NCBI GenBank assembly: GCA_946480295.1 | Contig: CAMLIT010000052.1 | Location: 1 to 28,121 of the forward strand | Length of the DNA stretch: 28,121 nt | Reading direction: 5' to 3' | DNA from: an uncultured Gemmatimonadota bacterium | GTDB taxonomy: Bacteria > Gemmatimonadota > Gemmatimonadetes > Gemmatimonadales > Gemmatimonadaceae | Part shown: one piece after another, positions 7,596 through 15,838 of the stretch | How positions within the stretch are numbered: position 1 is the stretch's first letter | How the letters are laid out: the number at the start of each line of letters is the position of its first letter | The notes under the pieces: generated by a model | Databases searched by the model: none | What the model was told of the DNA's origin: nothing | What the model saw: the letters and a program-made list of their open reading frames with translations, nothing else | Program-made: the position numbers and the translations under genes

Positions 7596-9739
7596 TACTG
7601 CACGCGCAGGTCGTGGTGGCCGCCGGCGATCGTCGCCGTGTCCACCGCCGACTCGTGCGGCTTCCAGTCGTCGATGGCGAGGCGGCCGTCCACCCACACG
7701 CGCACCGCGTCGTCGCTGATCGCGCGCAGGGTGTAGCTCCCCGCCGCGAGGTCGACGCTGCCGGAGGCGGCGAGTGCCCACTTCTCGAGCGGGAGCGCCT
7801 TGATCTGCGGCCCGTACCACTCGTAGTCGAGGCGCGGCACGTCGCGCTCGAGGAGGGGCGTGCCGCCGAGCAGCTTCGCGAACGCGTCCGGCTTCGTGCG
7901 CGGGTCGGTGGAGTCGCTCCACGTGAAGAACCGGGCGTGCCAGGTGATGGCGGGCTCGAAGCGGCCGTACGAGAAGCGGTAGGGCGCGCCGGCGGGGCGG
8001 CGCTCGCCGCGCGGGGACACGGTCGCGCCGCCGCGATACTCGAGGGTGATCTCCCAGTTGCCGAGCGAGTCGGGCTTCGGCGTCACCGTGATGGTGTCGG
8101 GGAGGGTGCCTGACGAGCGCGAGACCGACGCGACGCCGCGCCGCGCGACGAGGCGCCAGCGGCCTCTCGGCCCCAGCACGCGCAGGCGCAGCGGGACGGC
8201 GTGCGTGCTGTCGAGGGGCCAGAGCTTCGGCGAGCGGTAGTCGAACGGGCCCCAGTCGTCGACGACGATCGCCGAGCGAGGGAGCCGGGCGAGGGGATAG
8301 CCGCGCGCCAGCCCGCCCTTCAGCGGCTTCGGCATCGAGCGGAGGATCGCCGCCGGGATCGGCGCCGGCGCCGTAGCGGGCGCGCCGTCCGCGGTGGCGG
8401 CGACGGCGTTGTCGGCGAATCGATAGGCGCTCGTGTCCTTCAGCACCGCCACCGAGTCCACGCCGGCGAAGCGGTCGTCGCGCACGGTGAGCCGCGCCGT
8501 GTTCTGCGCGCGCAACGCCACGCGGTTGCCCCGGAAGAGATTCCCGGCGATCAGGTAGTCGCGGCTGTGGGTGTCGTGGTGCTTCGGGTAGCCCCAGTCG
8601 GCGGGCTCGCCGGGGTTCGCCCACAGGTAGATCGCGGTCGTGTCCCCGTCGAAGACGTTCGCCTGGATCGAGTCGTCCTGCCCGTGCTCGATGGCGATCC
8701 CGATGCGATTGTGGGCGAAGTCGTTGCCGACGACGAGCGACGAGTAGCTGTAGCCGCCCCACAGCCCGTGGTCGCTCCCCTCGATGCGGTTGCGGACGAA
8801 GCGGTTCCGGCTGAAGGTCGCCTCCATGCCGTTGGTGGGCGCGAAGCTGAAGTCGTTCGCGTAGAACAGGTTGTCGTTCGCGCCGCCAAGGCCGGTGTCC
8901 ATCGTCTGCTGGCCGGCCCAGAGAAAGAGGCCGTCGCCCCCGTGCGTCATCGAGTTGAAGGCGACGACGTTGTGCATGCTCTGCTCGTAGATCAGCAGCG
9001 CCGCCGAGTCCTGCCCGCGGCGGTAGAAGCCGTCGCTGTAGCCACGCACATCGTAGTCGACGTGGTTGTGCAGGATGGTGTTGTCGCTCGAGCGGTACAG
9101 GCCGATGCCCAGCCCGGAGTCGAAGGAGAAGACGTTGTTCCAGATGCGCAGGTGGTCGCAGCGGGTGAGCATCAGGCCGTTCATCCCCTGCTCGGCGCGG
9201 AGGTCGTGGATCTCGCCGCCGCTCACGTCCTCCAGGTACGCGGCCGCGCCGTAGCGCAGCCACTCGTCCTTCTCCTGGTGATGGAAGGAGAGCCAGTCCA
9301 CGAGGCTCTCGTGCTCGACGAGGCTGTAGAGGCGCGGCTTCCAGTTGTAGCTCAGGTCGTCGTCGGCGAGGGTCAGGTTCCGCGTGCCGCGGGCCATGAT
9401 GGCGATCTTGTAGCCGCGGATGTTCGCGTGGACGACCTTCACGTCGTGGCCGCCGTCGACGCGTACGGCGACGCCGCCGGCGCGGTCGGGATCGTCCTGC
9501 TCGGAGAGGCCGACGAGGCGCGCGCCGGAGAAGTCGACCGTGACGTCGTCGCCGCGGATGGTGATGAGCGCCGAGTCGAGGGAGGCGGGGGCGGCGAGGC
9601 GGTAGGTGCCCGGCCGGATGCGCACGGAGTGCGTGATCACGAGGCCGGGGCGGAGGACGATGGTCGGCAGCTGCGCGGCCAGCGTGGCGGGGAGCGCCGC
9701 GAGCAGGGCGCCGAGGAGGGAGGGGATGATCGGTCGCAT
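7544..9739 (-). CDS. Secreted right-handed beta-helix protein with C-terminal PA14-like domain
   Basis: Large exported protein of 731 aa. Signal peptide 1-22 (ALPATLAA then Q). Residues about 60-470 are a parallel beta-helix with many repeats of the NosD/polysaccharide-epimerase kind (GIGLYRSSDNTILHNHV, GLWGGYSYSSLVVGNDF, GIAIEHGQDDSIQANVF), rich in N, D and aromatic turns typical of sugar-binding grooves. Residues about 500-620 look like a linker/Ig-like region and about 620-731 resemble a PA14 fold (SYTLRAISDDAVRVWVDGRL, then DLRVQYYQVDGWTELRL). PA14 domains usually bind carbohydrate. I infer action on a glycan outside the cell (binding, lyase or epimerase), but no catalytic residues can be named. 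It is a single gene, divergent from the aminotransferase. No good Shine-Dalgarno precedes the ATG. Confidence 0.85.
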   Translation of the reverse strand: MRPIIPSLLGALLAALPATLAAQLPTIVLRPGLVITHSVRIRPGTYRLAAPASLDSALITIRGDDVTVDFSGARLVGLSEQDDPDRAGGVAVRVDGGHDVKVVHANIRGYKIAIMARGTRNLTLADDDLSYNWKPRLYSLVEHESLVDWLSFHHQEKDEWLRYGAAAYLEDVSGGEIHDLRAEQGMNGLMLTRCDHLRIWNNVFSFDSGLGIGLYRSSDNTILHNHVDYDVRGYSDGFYRRGQDSAALLIYEQSMHNVVAFNSMTHGGDGLFLWAGQQTMDTGLGGANDNLFYANDFSFAPTNGMEATFSRNRFVRNRIEGSDHGLWGGYSYSSLVVGNDFAHNRIGIAIEHGQDDSIQANVFDGDTTAIYLWANPGEPADWGYPKHHDTHSRDYLIAGNLFRGNRVALRAQNTARLTVRDDRFAGVDSVAVLKDTSAYRFADNAVAATADGAPATAPAPIPAAILRSMPKPLKGGLARGYPLARLPRSAIVVDDWGPFDYRSPKLWPLDSTHAVPLRLRVLGPRGRWRLVARRGVASVSRSSGTLPDTITVTPKPDSLGNWEITLEYRGGATVSPRGERRPAGAPYRFSYGRFEPAITWHARFFTWSDSTDPRTKPDAFAKLLGGTPLLERDVPRLDYEWYGPQIKALPLEKWALAASGSVDLAAGSYTLRAISDDAVRVWVDGRLAIDDWKPHESAVDTATIAGGHHDLRVQYYQVDGWTELRLDVDRR

Positions 9740-9846
9740 GCGCGGAAGTTAGAGCGGCGGCTCCCTCTTGTCTGGCCCTCGTGCACCGTGCGAAGTTGCG
9801 CCACGCCCGCGACGGGGGACGGCGGGCCCGCACCCTCGAGGGAGAT

Positions 9847-11172
9847 ATGACGGACCGGGTGACCGCGCCCGAGCAGGCGGCAGGCTACAGGAACGGCGCA
9901 CAGGCGTCGAGGCTGTCCGCGCTCGCGCGCGAGATGCAGGGGAGCGAGATCCTGCGCGTCGCCGCCGAGGTGCGCGAGGTCGTGGCGTCGGGGCGGGAGG
10001 TCTGCAACCTCACCGTCGGCGACTTCAGCCCCTCGGAGTTCCGCATCCCCCGCTTCCTCGAGGACGCGCTCGTCGAGTCGCTCCGGGCTGGAGAGTCGAA
10101 CTACCCGCCGCCGAACGGCGTGGAGGCGCTGCGGCGCGCCATCCAGCGCTTCGTCGCGACGCGGCTCGGGTTGCACTACGACCTCCCCGGGATCCTCGTC
10201 ACCTCCGGCGCGCGGCCGGCGATCTACGCCCTCTTCCGCGCCGTGGTCGATCCCGGGGACCGGGTGGTGTACGCCGTTCCCTCGTGGAACAACAACTACT
10301 ACTGCCAGCTCGTCGGCGGCGAGGCGGTGCCGGTACCCTGCGGCGCGGCGACGAACTTCCAGCCGACGGCGGCGCTGCTGCGCGGCGCCCTGCGCGGCGC
10401 GCGGCTCCTCTCGCTCAACTCGCCGATGAACCCGGCGGGGACGCTCCTCGACGCGGAGTCGCTCGGCGCGATCTGCGACCTCGTCCTCGAGGAGAACGCC
10501 CGCCGCGCCCCGGGCGAGCGGCCGCTGTACGTGATGTACGACCAGGTGTACTGGATGCTGACCTTCGGCGGCGCGCCGCACGTGAACCCCGTGCAGCTCC
10601 GCCCGGCGATGGCCGCGTACACGGTGCAGGTCGACGCGATCTCCAAGGCGTTCGCCGCCACCGGGCTGCGCGTGGGCTGGGCGCTCGGCCCGGCGGACCT
10701 CATCGCGAAGATGGCCGACATCAGCACCCACGTCGGCGCCTGGGCGCCGCGCGCCGAGCAGGTCGCGACCGCGCGGCTCCTCGCCGACGACGGCTACGTC
10801 GACGCGTTCGTCGCCACGATGCGCGAGGAGATCGGCGCGCGGCTGGACGCGCTCGCCGCCGGACTCGCCGCCCTCGCGCGCGACGGCCATCCCGTCGAGA
10901 CGACGCGGCCGCAGGGGGCGATGTACCTGAGCGCGCGCTTCGCCCTCCACGGCTGGCGCACGCCGGAGGGCGAGGTGCTGCGCACGAACGCCGGGATCGG
11001 ACGCTACCTCCTGCGGGAGGCCGGGTTCGCCGCGGTGCACTTCCAGGCCTTCGGCGGCACCGACGAGACCGGCTGGTTCCGGCTGTCCGTCGGCGCGCTC
11101 GCCGTCGCCGACATCGATTGCGTCATGCCGCGGCTCCGGGCGGCGCTGGCGCGACTGCAGCGGCCGCTCTGA
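9847..11172 (+). CDS. PLP-dependent aminotransferase, class I/II (fold type I)
   Basis: Cytoplasmic enzyme of 441 aa. The fold-type-I aminotransferase plan is clear: substrate-binding N-terminal arm, the ESNYPPPNGVEALRRAI segment, LVTSGARPAIYALF around the cofactor phosphate, SPMNPAGT with Asn195, the YDQVYW stretch that holds the pyridine-N-binding Asp and a Tyr, and the Schiff-base lysine Lys267 in AISKAFAATGLRVGW. The C-terminal RLSVG holds the substrate-carboxylate Arg. It resembles aspartate aminotransferase-like enzymes; the amino donor and acceptor cannot be told. The start at ATG 9847 follows GAGGGAGA closely. An in-frame ATG at 9781 would add 22 Arg-rich residues and was not used. 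No pathway neighbour is evident. Confidence 0.92.
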   Translation: MTDRVTAPEQAAGYRNGAQASRLSALAREMQGSEILRVAAEVREVVASGREVCNLTVGDFSPSEFRIPRFLEDALVESLRAGESNYPPPNGVEALRRAIQRFVATRLGLHYDLPGILVTSGARPAIYALFRAVVDPGDRVVYAVPSWNNNYYCQLVGGEAVPVPCGAATNFQPTAALLRGALRGARLLSLNSPMNPAGTLLDAESLGAICDLVLEENARRAPGERPLYVMYDQVYWMLTFGGAPHVNPVQLRPAMAAYTVQVDAISKAFAATGLRVGWALGPADLIAKMADISTHVGAWAPRAEQVATARLLADDGYVDAFVATMREEIGARLDALAAGLAALARDGHPVETTRPQGAMYLSARFALHGWRTPEGEVLRTNAGIGRYLLREAGFAAVHFQAFGGTDETGWFRLSVGALAVADIDCVMPRLRAALARLQRPL

Positions 11173-11242
11173 GCGAGCGCTGGCGGGATGGCACCGAGTC
11201 TGCCTTGATGGGCTGATGTGTAGCATCCGCAGGCGAGCCGGG

Positions 11243-11254
11243 CCGGGCGCCCGG
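11243..11254 (+). other. Short palindrome between aminotransferase and small gene
   Basis: CCGGGCGCCCGG is a 12-bp perfect palindrome in the 104-nt gap after the aminotransferase. It could end that transcript or sit in the leader of the next gene. No T-tract follows. Confidence 0.3.
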
Positions 11255-11276
11255 AGCCCCATGAGGAGGCGGCACG

Positions 11277-11660
11277 ATGCCATTGCGAACTTTCAGGGAT
11301 TCGAACGGAGCCGAGTGGTCGGCGTGGGACGTGGCGCCGCGCGCCGTCGAGCGGCGGATCGCCGAGCGACGCGTGCTCGCCGAGCCCACGGCGCGCGAGC
11401 GGCGTGAGCGCGAGCGTCGGCTCAGCCTCGGCCGCCCCGCCGAGCTCTTCTCCCGCTTCGGGCAGGCGTGGCTCTGCTTCGACGGGCAGCGCGAGCGCCG
11501 GCGGCTGATGCACGTCCCCGACGGCTGGGCGCAGTGCAGCGACGCGGAGCTCGAGCGCTACCTCGGCGAGGCGCGTCCCGTGCGCGCGCTCGCGTTCACG
11601 GATTCACGCCCCACCACGGCTGGAGATCCGAGCCGCTCGGAGCCGCCGGACCGCCGGTGA
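11277..11660 (+). CDS. Small conserved-looking protein of unknown function
   Basis: A 127-aa soluble protein. I do not recognise a named family. The N terminus (FRDSNGAEWSAWDV) and the C-terminal part (LFSRFGQAWLCFDGQRERRRLMHVPDGWAQCSDAELERYL, here split in mind as FGQAWLCFDGQRERRR then VPDGWAQCSDAELERYL) look like two short conserved blocks joined by an Arg/Glu-rich helix (about 22-50). This pattern seems small, cytoplasmic and possibly nucleic-acid or protein binding, but no function can be claimed. The start is strong: GAGGAGG at 11263-11269, 7 nt before ATG. The last about 20 residues (TDSRPTTAGDPSRSEPPDRR) overlap the opposing propeller gene by 65 bp and look unstructured. Confidence 0.75.
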   Translation: MPLRTFRDSNGAEWSAWDVAPRAVERRIAERRVLAEPTARERRERERRLSLGRPAELFSRFGQAWLCFDGQRERRRLMHVPDGWAQCSDAELERYLGEARPVRALAFTDSRPTTAGDPSRSEPPDRR

Positions 11661-12540
11661 GCGCCGTCGCCGTGCCGCCGGCGAGCGGCACGACGTAGAG
11701 GCTCGACGGGGGCGACCGGTCGGACTCGAAGACGAGCGTCCGCCCGTCGGGCGAGACCGAGGGCATCAGGTCCGAGAAGGGCGACGTCACGATCGCGTGC
11801 TGGTCGGTGCCGTCCGCGCTCATCTCCCAGATGTCGAAGCTGCCCTGCACGTAGCGCGTCCAGACGACGTGCGCGCCGTCGGGCGTCCACGCCGGAAATC
11901 GGTCGTCCTCGGCGCTGCTCGAGAGATCGCGCACGTCGGAGCCGTCGGCGGCCATCGAGTAGATCTCGAAGTTCAGGTCGCGATTGCTCTGGAAGACGAT
12001 GCGCGTGCCGTCCGGCGAGACGCGCGGCCACTGGTCGGCCCAGGGGCTGTCGGCCGTGAGGTCCACCGGCGCGCCCCCCGCGGCGGGGACGCGGTAGATG
12101 TCCCAGTTGCCGGCGAGGTCCGAGGCGAAGACGATCGCGCCGTCGTCAGGCGTCCAGCTCGGGCTCTCGTTGAAGGCGCCGTTGCGCACGAGGGCGTGCG
12201 CGTTCGAGCCGTCCGCGTTCATCACCCAGATCTCGACCGACGACACCCCGCCCCCGCCGTTGGCGACCTCGCGCTGCCAGGCGACGTAGCGGCCGTCGTG
12301 CGACAGCACGGGGGCGTAGTCGTTGTACGCCGGATCGTTCGTCAGGCGCGACATCCCACGGCCGTCCGCGCCGATGCGGAAGATCTCGTAGCGATTGTCC
12401 TGGCGGTTCGACGAGAAGACGATCACGCCCCGGGCGCTCGTCGCACCGGGCGCGGCGATGTTGGTGTCCGTGCACCCGCCGGCGAATGCGGCGAGGGCGA
12501 GGGCGGCGGGGAGCCAGGCGGAGCGAACGCGGTGGCGCAT
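11596..12540 (-). CDS. TolB-like beta-propeller lipoprotein
   Basis: Exported protein of 314 aa. Signal region ends FAGGC (Cys23), an acceptable if not ideal lipobox. The rest is a TolB/PD40 propeller with at least five repeats of about 42 residues: SNRQDNRYEIFRIGADG, VEIWVMNADGS, GNWDIYRVPAAGG, DLNFEIYSMAADGSD, GSFDIWEMSADGTD, each followed by a PSWTPDG/PRVSPDG turn and IVF strand. It is not TolB of the Tol-Pal system: there is no TolB N-terminal domain and no pal neighbour. It likely binds protein or glycan at the envelope. Its ATG overlaps the upstream stop (TGATG), so it is cotranslated with the YVTN lipoprotein and forms the last gene of the polysaccharide cluster. Confidence 0.88.
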   Translation of the reverse strand: MRHRVRSAWLPAALALAAFAGGCTDTNIAAPGATSARGVIVFSSNRQDNRYEIFRIGADGRGMSRLTNDPAYNDYAPVLSHDGRYVAWQREVANGGGGVSSVEIWVMNADGSNAHALVRNGAFNESPSWTPDDGAIVFASDLAGNWDIYRVPAAGGAPVDLTADSPWADQWPRVSPDGTRIVFQSNRDLNFEIYSMAADGSDVRDLSSSAEDDRFPAWTPDGAHVVWTRYVQGSFDIWEMSADGTDQHAIVTSPFSDLMPSVSPDGRTLVFESDRSPPSSLYVVPLAGGTATALTGGPAAPSGSDLQPWWGVNP

Positions 12541-13751
12541 CACAGTCCGATGACGTGGATCTCGCCGGTGTGCCGGTCGCCGACGAAGACGAAGAGGCCG
12601 TCGGGGCGCAGCGCGGCCACGCCGTCGCCGCCGCCGGAGACCTGCTCCGGCGAGCCGAGCGTCGCCCCGTCGAAGATGGTGAGCGGCGACCCGCTGACGA
12701 CGACGTATGGGACGTCGAAGGAGCGGACGGCGACGCCGGCCGCGTCGCTCGGCACGGGCACGGTGCGCGCGAGCGACATCGCGCCGGTGCCGCTCACGGC
12801 GAGTTGGAGCAGCCCGGTGCCCGGGATCACCACGTAGACCGCGTCGCCGTCGCGCGAGGCGGCGAGCGCCGTCGGCCGGCCGGGGAGCGCGACGCTGGCG
12901 AGCGTGTCGGGCGCGGCGGGGTCGGCGGAGACGACGTACCACGAGCCGCCGCGGTCCACGGTGGTGAAGAGGCGCGTCCCCGTCCCGGAGAGCACGACGT
13001 CGTGCGGCTCGCCGCCGACGGGCAGGCCGACGGCGACCGTGCCGCCGTCGATCGTGACGATCTTGTGGTCGTACCGTGCGGCGACGTACGCCCTGTCGCC
13101 GAACGCCGCGATCCCCTCCGGGCCCGCGCCGATCCAGAAGCGCCCGACGAGCGCCTTGGTCGCCGGACTGATGATGCTCACCGAGTCGACGTCGGGATTG
13201 GTGGTGTAGACGGCGGTCCCCGTGCTGGCGATCCCGCCCACGCGCGCTCCGACGTCCACCGTCTGGATCCGGTAGAAGCCGAAGGCGTCGAGGATGGCGA
13301 CGGAGTCGCTGCCGACGGCGACGTAGGCCTTGCTGTAGTCCGGGCTGAAGGCGATCGCTCCCGGCACGCCGCCCACGCCGATGCGATAGGCGATGGTGGA
13401 GGGGACGACGACGACCGTCGCCGACCCGCTGTGCCCGTCGGGGAGGGAGGCGGTGATCGTCGTCGTCCCCACGGCGACGCCGCGCACCGTGCCGAGCGAG
13501 TCCACCACGGCGACCGCGGGATCGGCGCTCGTATAGTGGAAGTCGGTGCGGCCGATGTCGTAGCCGGCGTCGGCGATCGCGGCGGCGCGCACGTGCACCG
13601 TGCCGCGGACCTGGATCGTGTCGCCGCTCGCGCCGCTCCCCTCGAGGGTGACGCGCACGCTGGCGACGGGGACCGTCGTCGGGTCCATCGGCGCGAGGCA
13701 GGCGGAGAGCGCCAGCGTCGCGCCGAGCGCGAGAAGGCGGTCAGCGCGCAA
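12540..13751 (-). CDS. Ig-like plus YVTN-type beta-propeller lipoprotein
   Basis: Exported lipoprotein of 403 aa: lipobox ALSAC (Cys18). Residues about 28-115 look like a bacterial Ig-like (BIG2) domain (VASVRVTLEGSGASGDTIQV, VAVVDSLGTVRGVAVGTTTI). Residues about 118-403 form a propeller with YVTN-like blades (PGAIAFSPDYSKAYVAVGSD, PEGIAAFGDRAYVAARYDHK, PTALAASRDGDAVYVVIPG). It probably sits on the periplasmic or outer face and binds protein or glycan. The start is TTG at 13751, inferred because it gives a complete lipoprotein signal and an 11-nt overlap with the deacetylase gene; no ATG is in frame nearby. Its stop overlaps the TolB-like start. Confidence 0.86.
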   Translation of the reverse strand: MRADRLLALGATLALSACLAPMDPTTVPVASVRVTLEGSGASGDTIQVRGTVHVRAAAIADAGYDIGRTDFHYTSADPAVAVVDSLGTVRGVAVGTTTITASLPDGHSGSATVVVVPSTIAYRIGVGGVPGAIAFSPDYSKAYVAVGSDSVAILDAFGFYRIQTVDVGARVGGIASTGTAVYTTNPDVDSVSIISPATKALVGRFWIGAGPEGIAAFGDRAYVAARYDHKIVTIDGGTVAVGLPVGGEPHDVVLSGTGTRLFTTVDRGGSWYVVSADPAAPDTLASVALPGRPTALAASRDGDAVYVVIPGTGLLQLAVSGTGAMSLARTVPVPSDAAGVAVRSFDVPYVVVSGSPLTIFDGATLGSPEQVSGGGDGVAALRPDGLFVFVGDRHTGEIHVIGL

Positions 13752-15642
13752 GGGCCATCCTCCGATCGTTCGCCGGTGCGCCGTCGAGCGGCGGCCCGTC
13801 GGTGCGCACGGGCGCGGCGAGGGTGATGGTCGCCTCGCGCGTCGCGCCCGGTGCGAGCGTGGGGAGCGCGACGCGGATCGACCAGCGGTCGGTGCCGTCG
13901 AGCGTGGCGCCGCGGACGTCGACGGGCTTCGCGGCGCCGACGAGCACGCGCACGACGGCGTGCGCCAGCGGCTGCCGGCCGCGATTCGTGACCACGACCT
14001 GCAGGTGCTCGGGATCGGTGTACGACGCGGTGGCGTCGACGCGGCTGCGGCGCAGCCACCAGTCGGCGACCTCCCCAGCCGTCGCCGTCCACAGCGCGGT
14101 GTCCGCGGACAGGCGCCGGGCGACGGCGGCGAGCGCCGGCACCAGCTCGGGTCGCGACATGAGCTGCGAGTGGTAGCTGAGGATGAACAGCCCGCCGAGC
14201 GCGCGCACCTTGTCGAAGCCGCGCAGGTACTCGCTCGTGAGGACGTTCACGTCGGTGTGCCCGGCGCGCGCCACGGAGAGGAAGTCGTCGTTGATGACGC
14301 GGCCGAGGAGCACGAGCTGCCGGCCGTCCACGCTGAGGATCTCCGGGCTCGCCGTGCGCGCGTTGTTCGCGCCGAACACGTAGCGGCCGCCGAGCGATTC
14401 CCACGTGTCGAGCGTCGTCGTGTCGAACTGCTCCTCCGGCGGGCGCAGCCCGGCGACCGGGTGGCCGAGCAGCGAGGCGAGGTCCTGCTGCGTGCGCTCG
14501 AGCTGCGCCCGCTGGACGTCGGGCGCCTCGCCGCCGAGGAGCCGGTGCTTCGGCGTGTGCGTGCCGATCTCGCCCTGCGCCGCCATCGCCTTCACGAGGT
14601 CCGTATGGCGCAGCGCGAGGTCGGACACGAGGAAGTAGGTCCCCGGGAAGTGCGCCGCGCGCAGCGAGTCCACCGCGTAGCGCGCGTTGGTGAACTGGTC
14701 CTCCACGTCCTGCGCGATCACCGCCGCCGCCTCCTTGCCGTCGGGCCAGGGGAGCACGGTGGCGAGCGGCACGCCCGCCGCCCAGAGGATCGAGTTGCGC
14801 GCGAGGCGGAGCGCGATCTCCTGGTCCCACGGCCGGTCGGCGACGCGCGACAGGTCGAAGCCCCAGTACACGCTGTGCGCGTGGCCGACGGCCGCGTGCG
14901 CGATCGCGCCGTCGAGGAGCGGCTCGTGCTGCGCCGGCTCCGGGTTCAGCGTGAAGTCCGAGTAGAACGCCTCGCGCAGCGGCGAGCGCAGCGCGACGTG
15001 GTCGCTCACGACGAGCTCGAGCCGCGCGCCGGGCGGGATGTCCGCCGCGAGCGGGCCATCGCGCAGGAAGGTGACGTAGTCCTGCGTGCGCAGCTCGAGC
15101 GTGTCCAGGCGGTAGGCACCGGAGAGCGCGGTGAGGAGCCCGTAGCCCACGAAGCGGCAGCCGCCGTCGCGGATGCCGGTGAGCCAGGTGGCGAGCACCC
15201 CCTGGCCGCGCCGCGTCGCCACGTCGAGCGCGCGGCGCGACTCGCTCCCCAGGCAGGGCGAGGCCGGCACGACGAAGACGCGCACGTCGGTCGCGGCGAG
15301 CGCCTCTCGCGGCGTGACCACCCGCACGTGCGCTCCGAGGCGCGTCAGCGCGCGCGTCCAGTCGCCGATGATGCTGTCCATCGCGGCGCGGCCGTCGTAG
15401 TACCGGTCCGTCGCGCTGTCGCGCAGGATGGCGACGGACAGCGGGACGCCGAGCGGGGCCTCCGGCACGTACGACGCCAGGTAGAGCACCGTCTTCGCCC
15501 CGGAGAAGTGGCGCGGCGCGGCCTGCGCGCGGCGGCGGTGCTGCCAGCCGACCAGCGCGACCGAGCCGAGCACCACCAGGAGCGTGAAGACGAGCGGCGC
15601 GACGGCGCGATGCCCGCGGCGCCGGGACGGCCTAGTGCTCAT
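13741..15642 (-). CDS. Membrane-anchored polysaccharide deacetylase (CE4/NodB-like) with N-terminal amidotransferase-like fold
   Basis: A 633-aa protein with one TM helix (about 16-33) and the rest in the periplasm. Residues about 48-300 resemble a class I amidotransferase-like/DUF4350-type sensor or binding domain. Residues about 300-520 are a NodB-homology deacetylase with recognisable motifs: QDVED (Asp312/Asp315), THTPKH (His362, His366; the metal pair), RPPEEQ (Arg400) and LSYH (His491). Residues about 530-620 look like a beta-sandwich (CARDB-like) C-terminal domain. It would remove N-acetyl groups from a hexosamine polymer in the periplasm, as PgaB does. It overlaps the small TM gene by 11 nt upstream and the YVTN gene by 11 nt downstream, which fixes it in the operon. 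Confidence 0.88.
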   Translation of the reverse strand: MSTRPSRRRGHRAVAPLVFTLLVVLGSVALVGWQHRRRAQAAPRHFSGAKTVLYLASYVPEAPLGVPLSVAILRDSATDRYYDGRAAMDSIIGDWTRALTRLGAHVRVVTPREALAATDVRVFVVPASPCLGSESRRALDVATRRGQGVLATWLTGIRDGGCRFVGYGLLTALSGAYRLDTLELRTQDYVTFLRDGPLAADIPPGARLELVVSDHVALRSPLREAFYSDFTLNPEPAQHEPLLDGAIAHAAVGHAHSVYWGFDLSRVADRPWDQEIALRLARNSILWAAGVPLATVLPWPDGKEAAAVIAQDVEDQFTNARYAVDSLRAAHFPGTYFLVSDLALRHTDLVKAMAAQGEIGTHTPKHRLLGGEAPDVQRAQLERTQQDLASLLGHPVAGLRPPEEQFDTTTLDTWESLGGRYVFGANNARTASPEILSVDGRQLVLLGRVINDDFLSVARAGHTDVNVLTSEYLRGFDKVRALGGLFILSYHSQLMSRPELVPALAAVARRLSADTALWTATAGEVADWWLRRSRVDATASYTDPEHLQVVVTNRGRQPLAHAVVRVLVGAAKPVDVRGATLDGTDRWSIRVALPTLAPGATREATITLAAPVRTDGPPLDGAPANDRRMALAR

Positions 15643-15838
15643 GGACCTCCGCCGCGTCCGCCTCGAGGCGGCGCGGGAAGAAGCGCTCGAAGAACATCGG
15701 GTCGCCCGAGGCGCCGCCGACCGGCTCCGGCCGCCGGCGCTCGCGGACCTTGTAGGCCATGTAGCTGCCGACGGCGAGGATGATCGTGGCGATGAACGAC
15801 ACGAGGATGATGGTGGAGAGCAGTACGTTGATCGTCAT
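15632..15838 (-). CDS. Small single-TM protein next to the GT2 synthase
   Basis: A 68-aa protein: one long hydrophobic helix (about 4-27, then SYMAYKVRERRRPEP) followed by a charged cytoplasmic tail with MFFERFFPRR (about 48-57). No named family is recognised. Its place directly after the GT2 synthase (TGA then ATG, no gap) and before the deacetylase is where PgaD or other small synthase partners lie, so a role in stabilising or regulating the synthase is a fair inference. Being tiny, it could easily be missed. Confidence 0.82.
   Translation of the reverse strand: MTINVLLSTIILVSFIATIILAVGSYMAYKVRERRRPEPVGGASGDPMFFERFFPRRLEADAAEVHEH

Noticed and set aside
6420..9833. Minus-strand open frame of 1137 codons
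   Set aside because: Arg/Ala/Pro-rich shadow spanning two real genes on different strands (protease and beta-helix protein).
11596..12540. TolB of the Tol-Pal system
   Set aside because: No TolB N-terminal domain, it is a lipoprotein, and tol/pal genes are absent.
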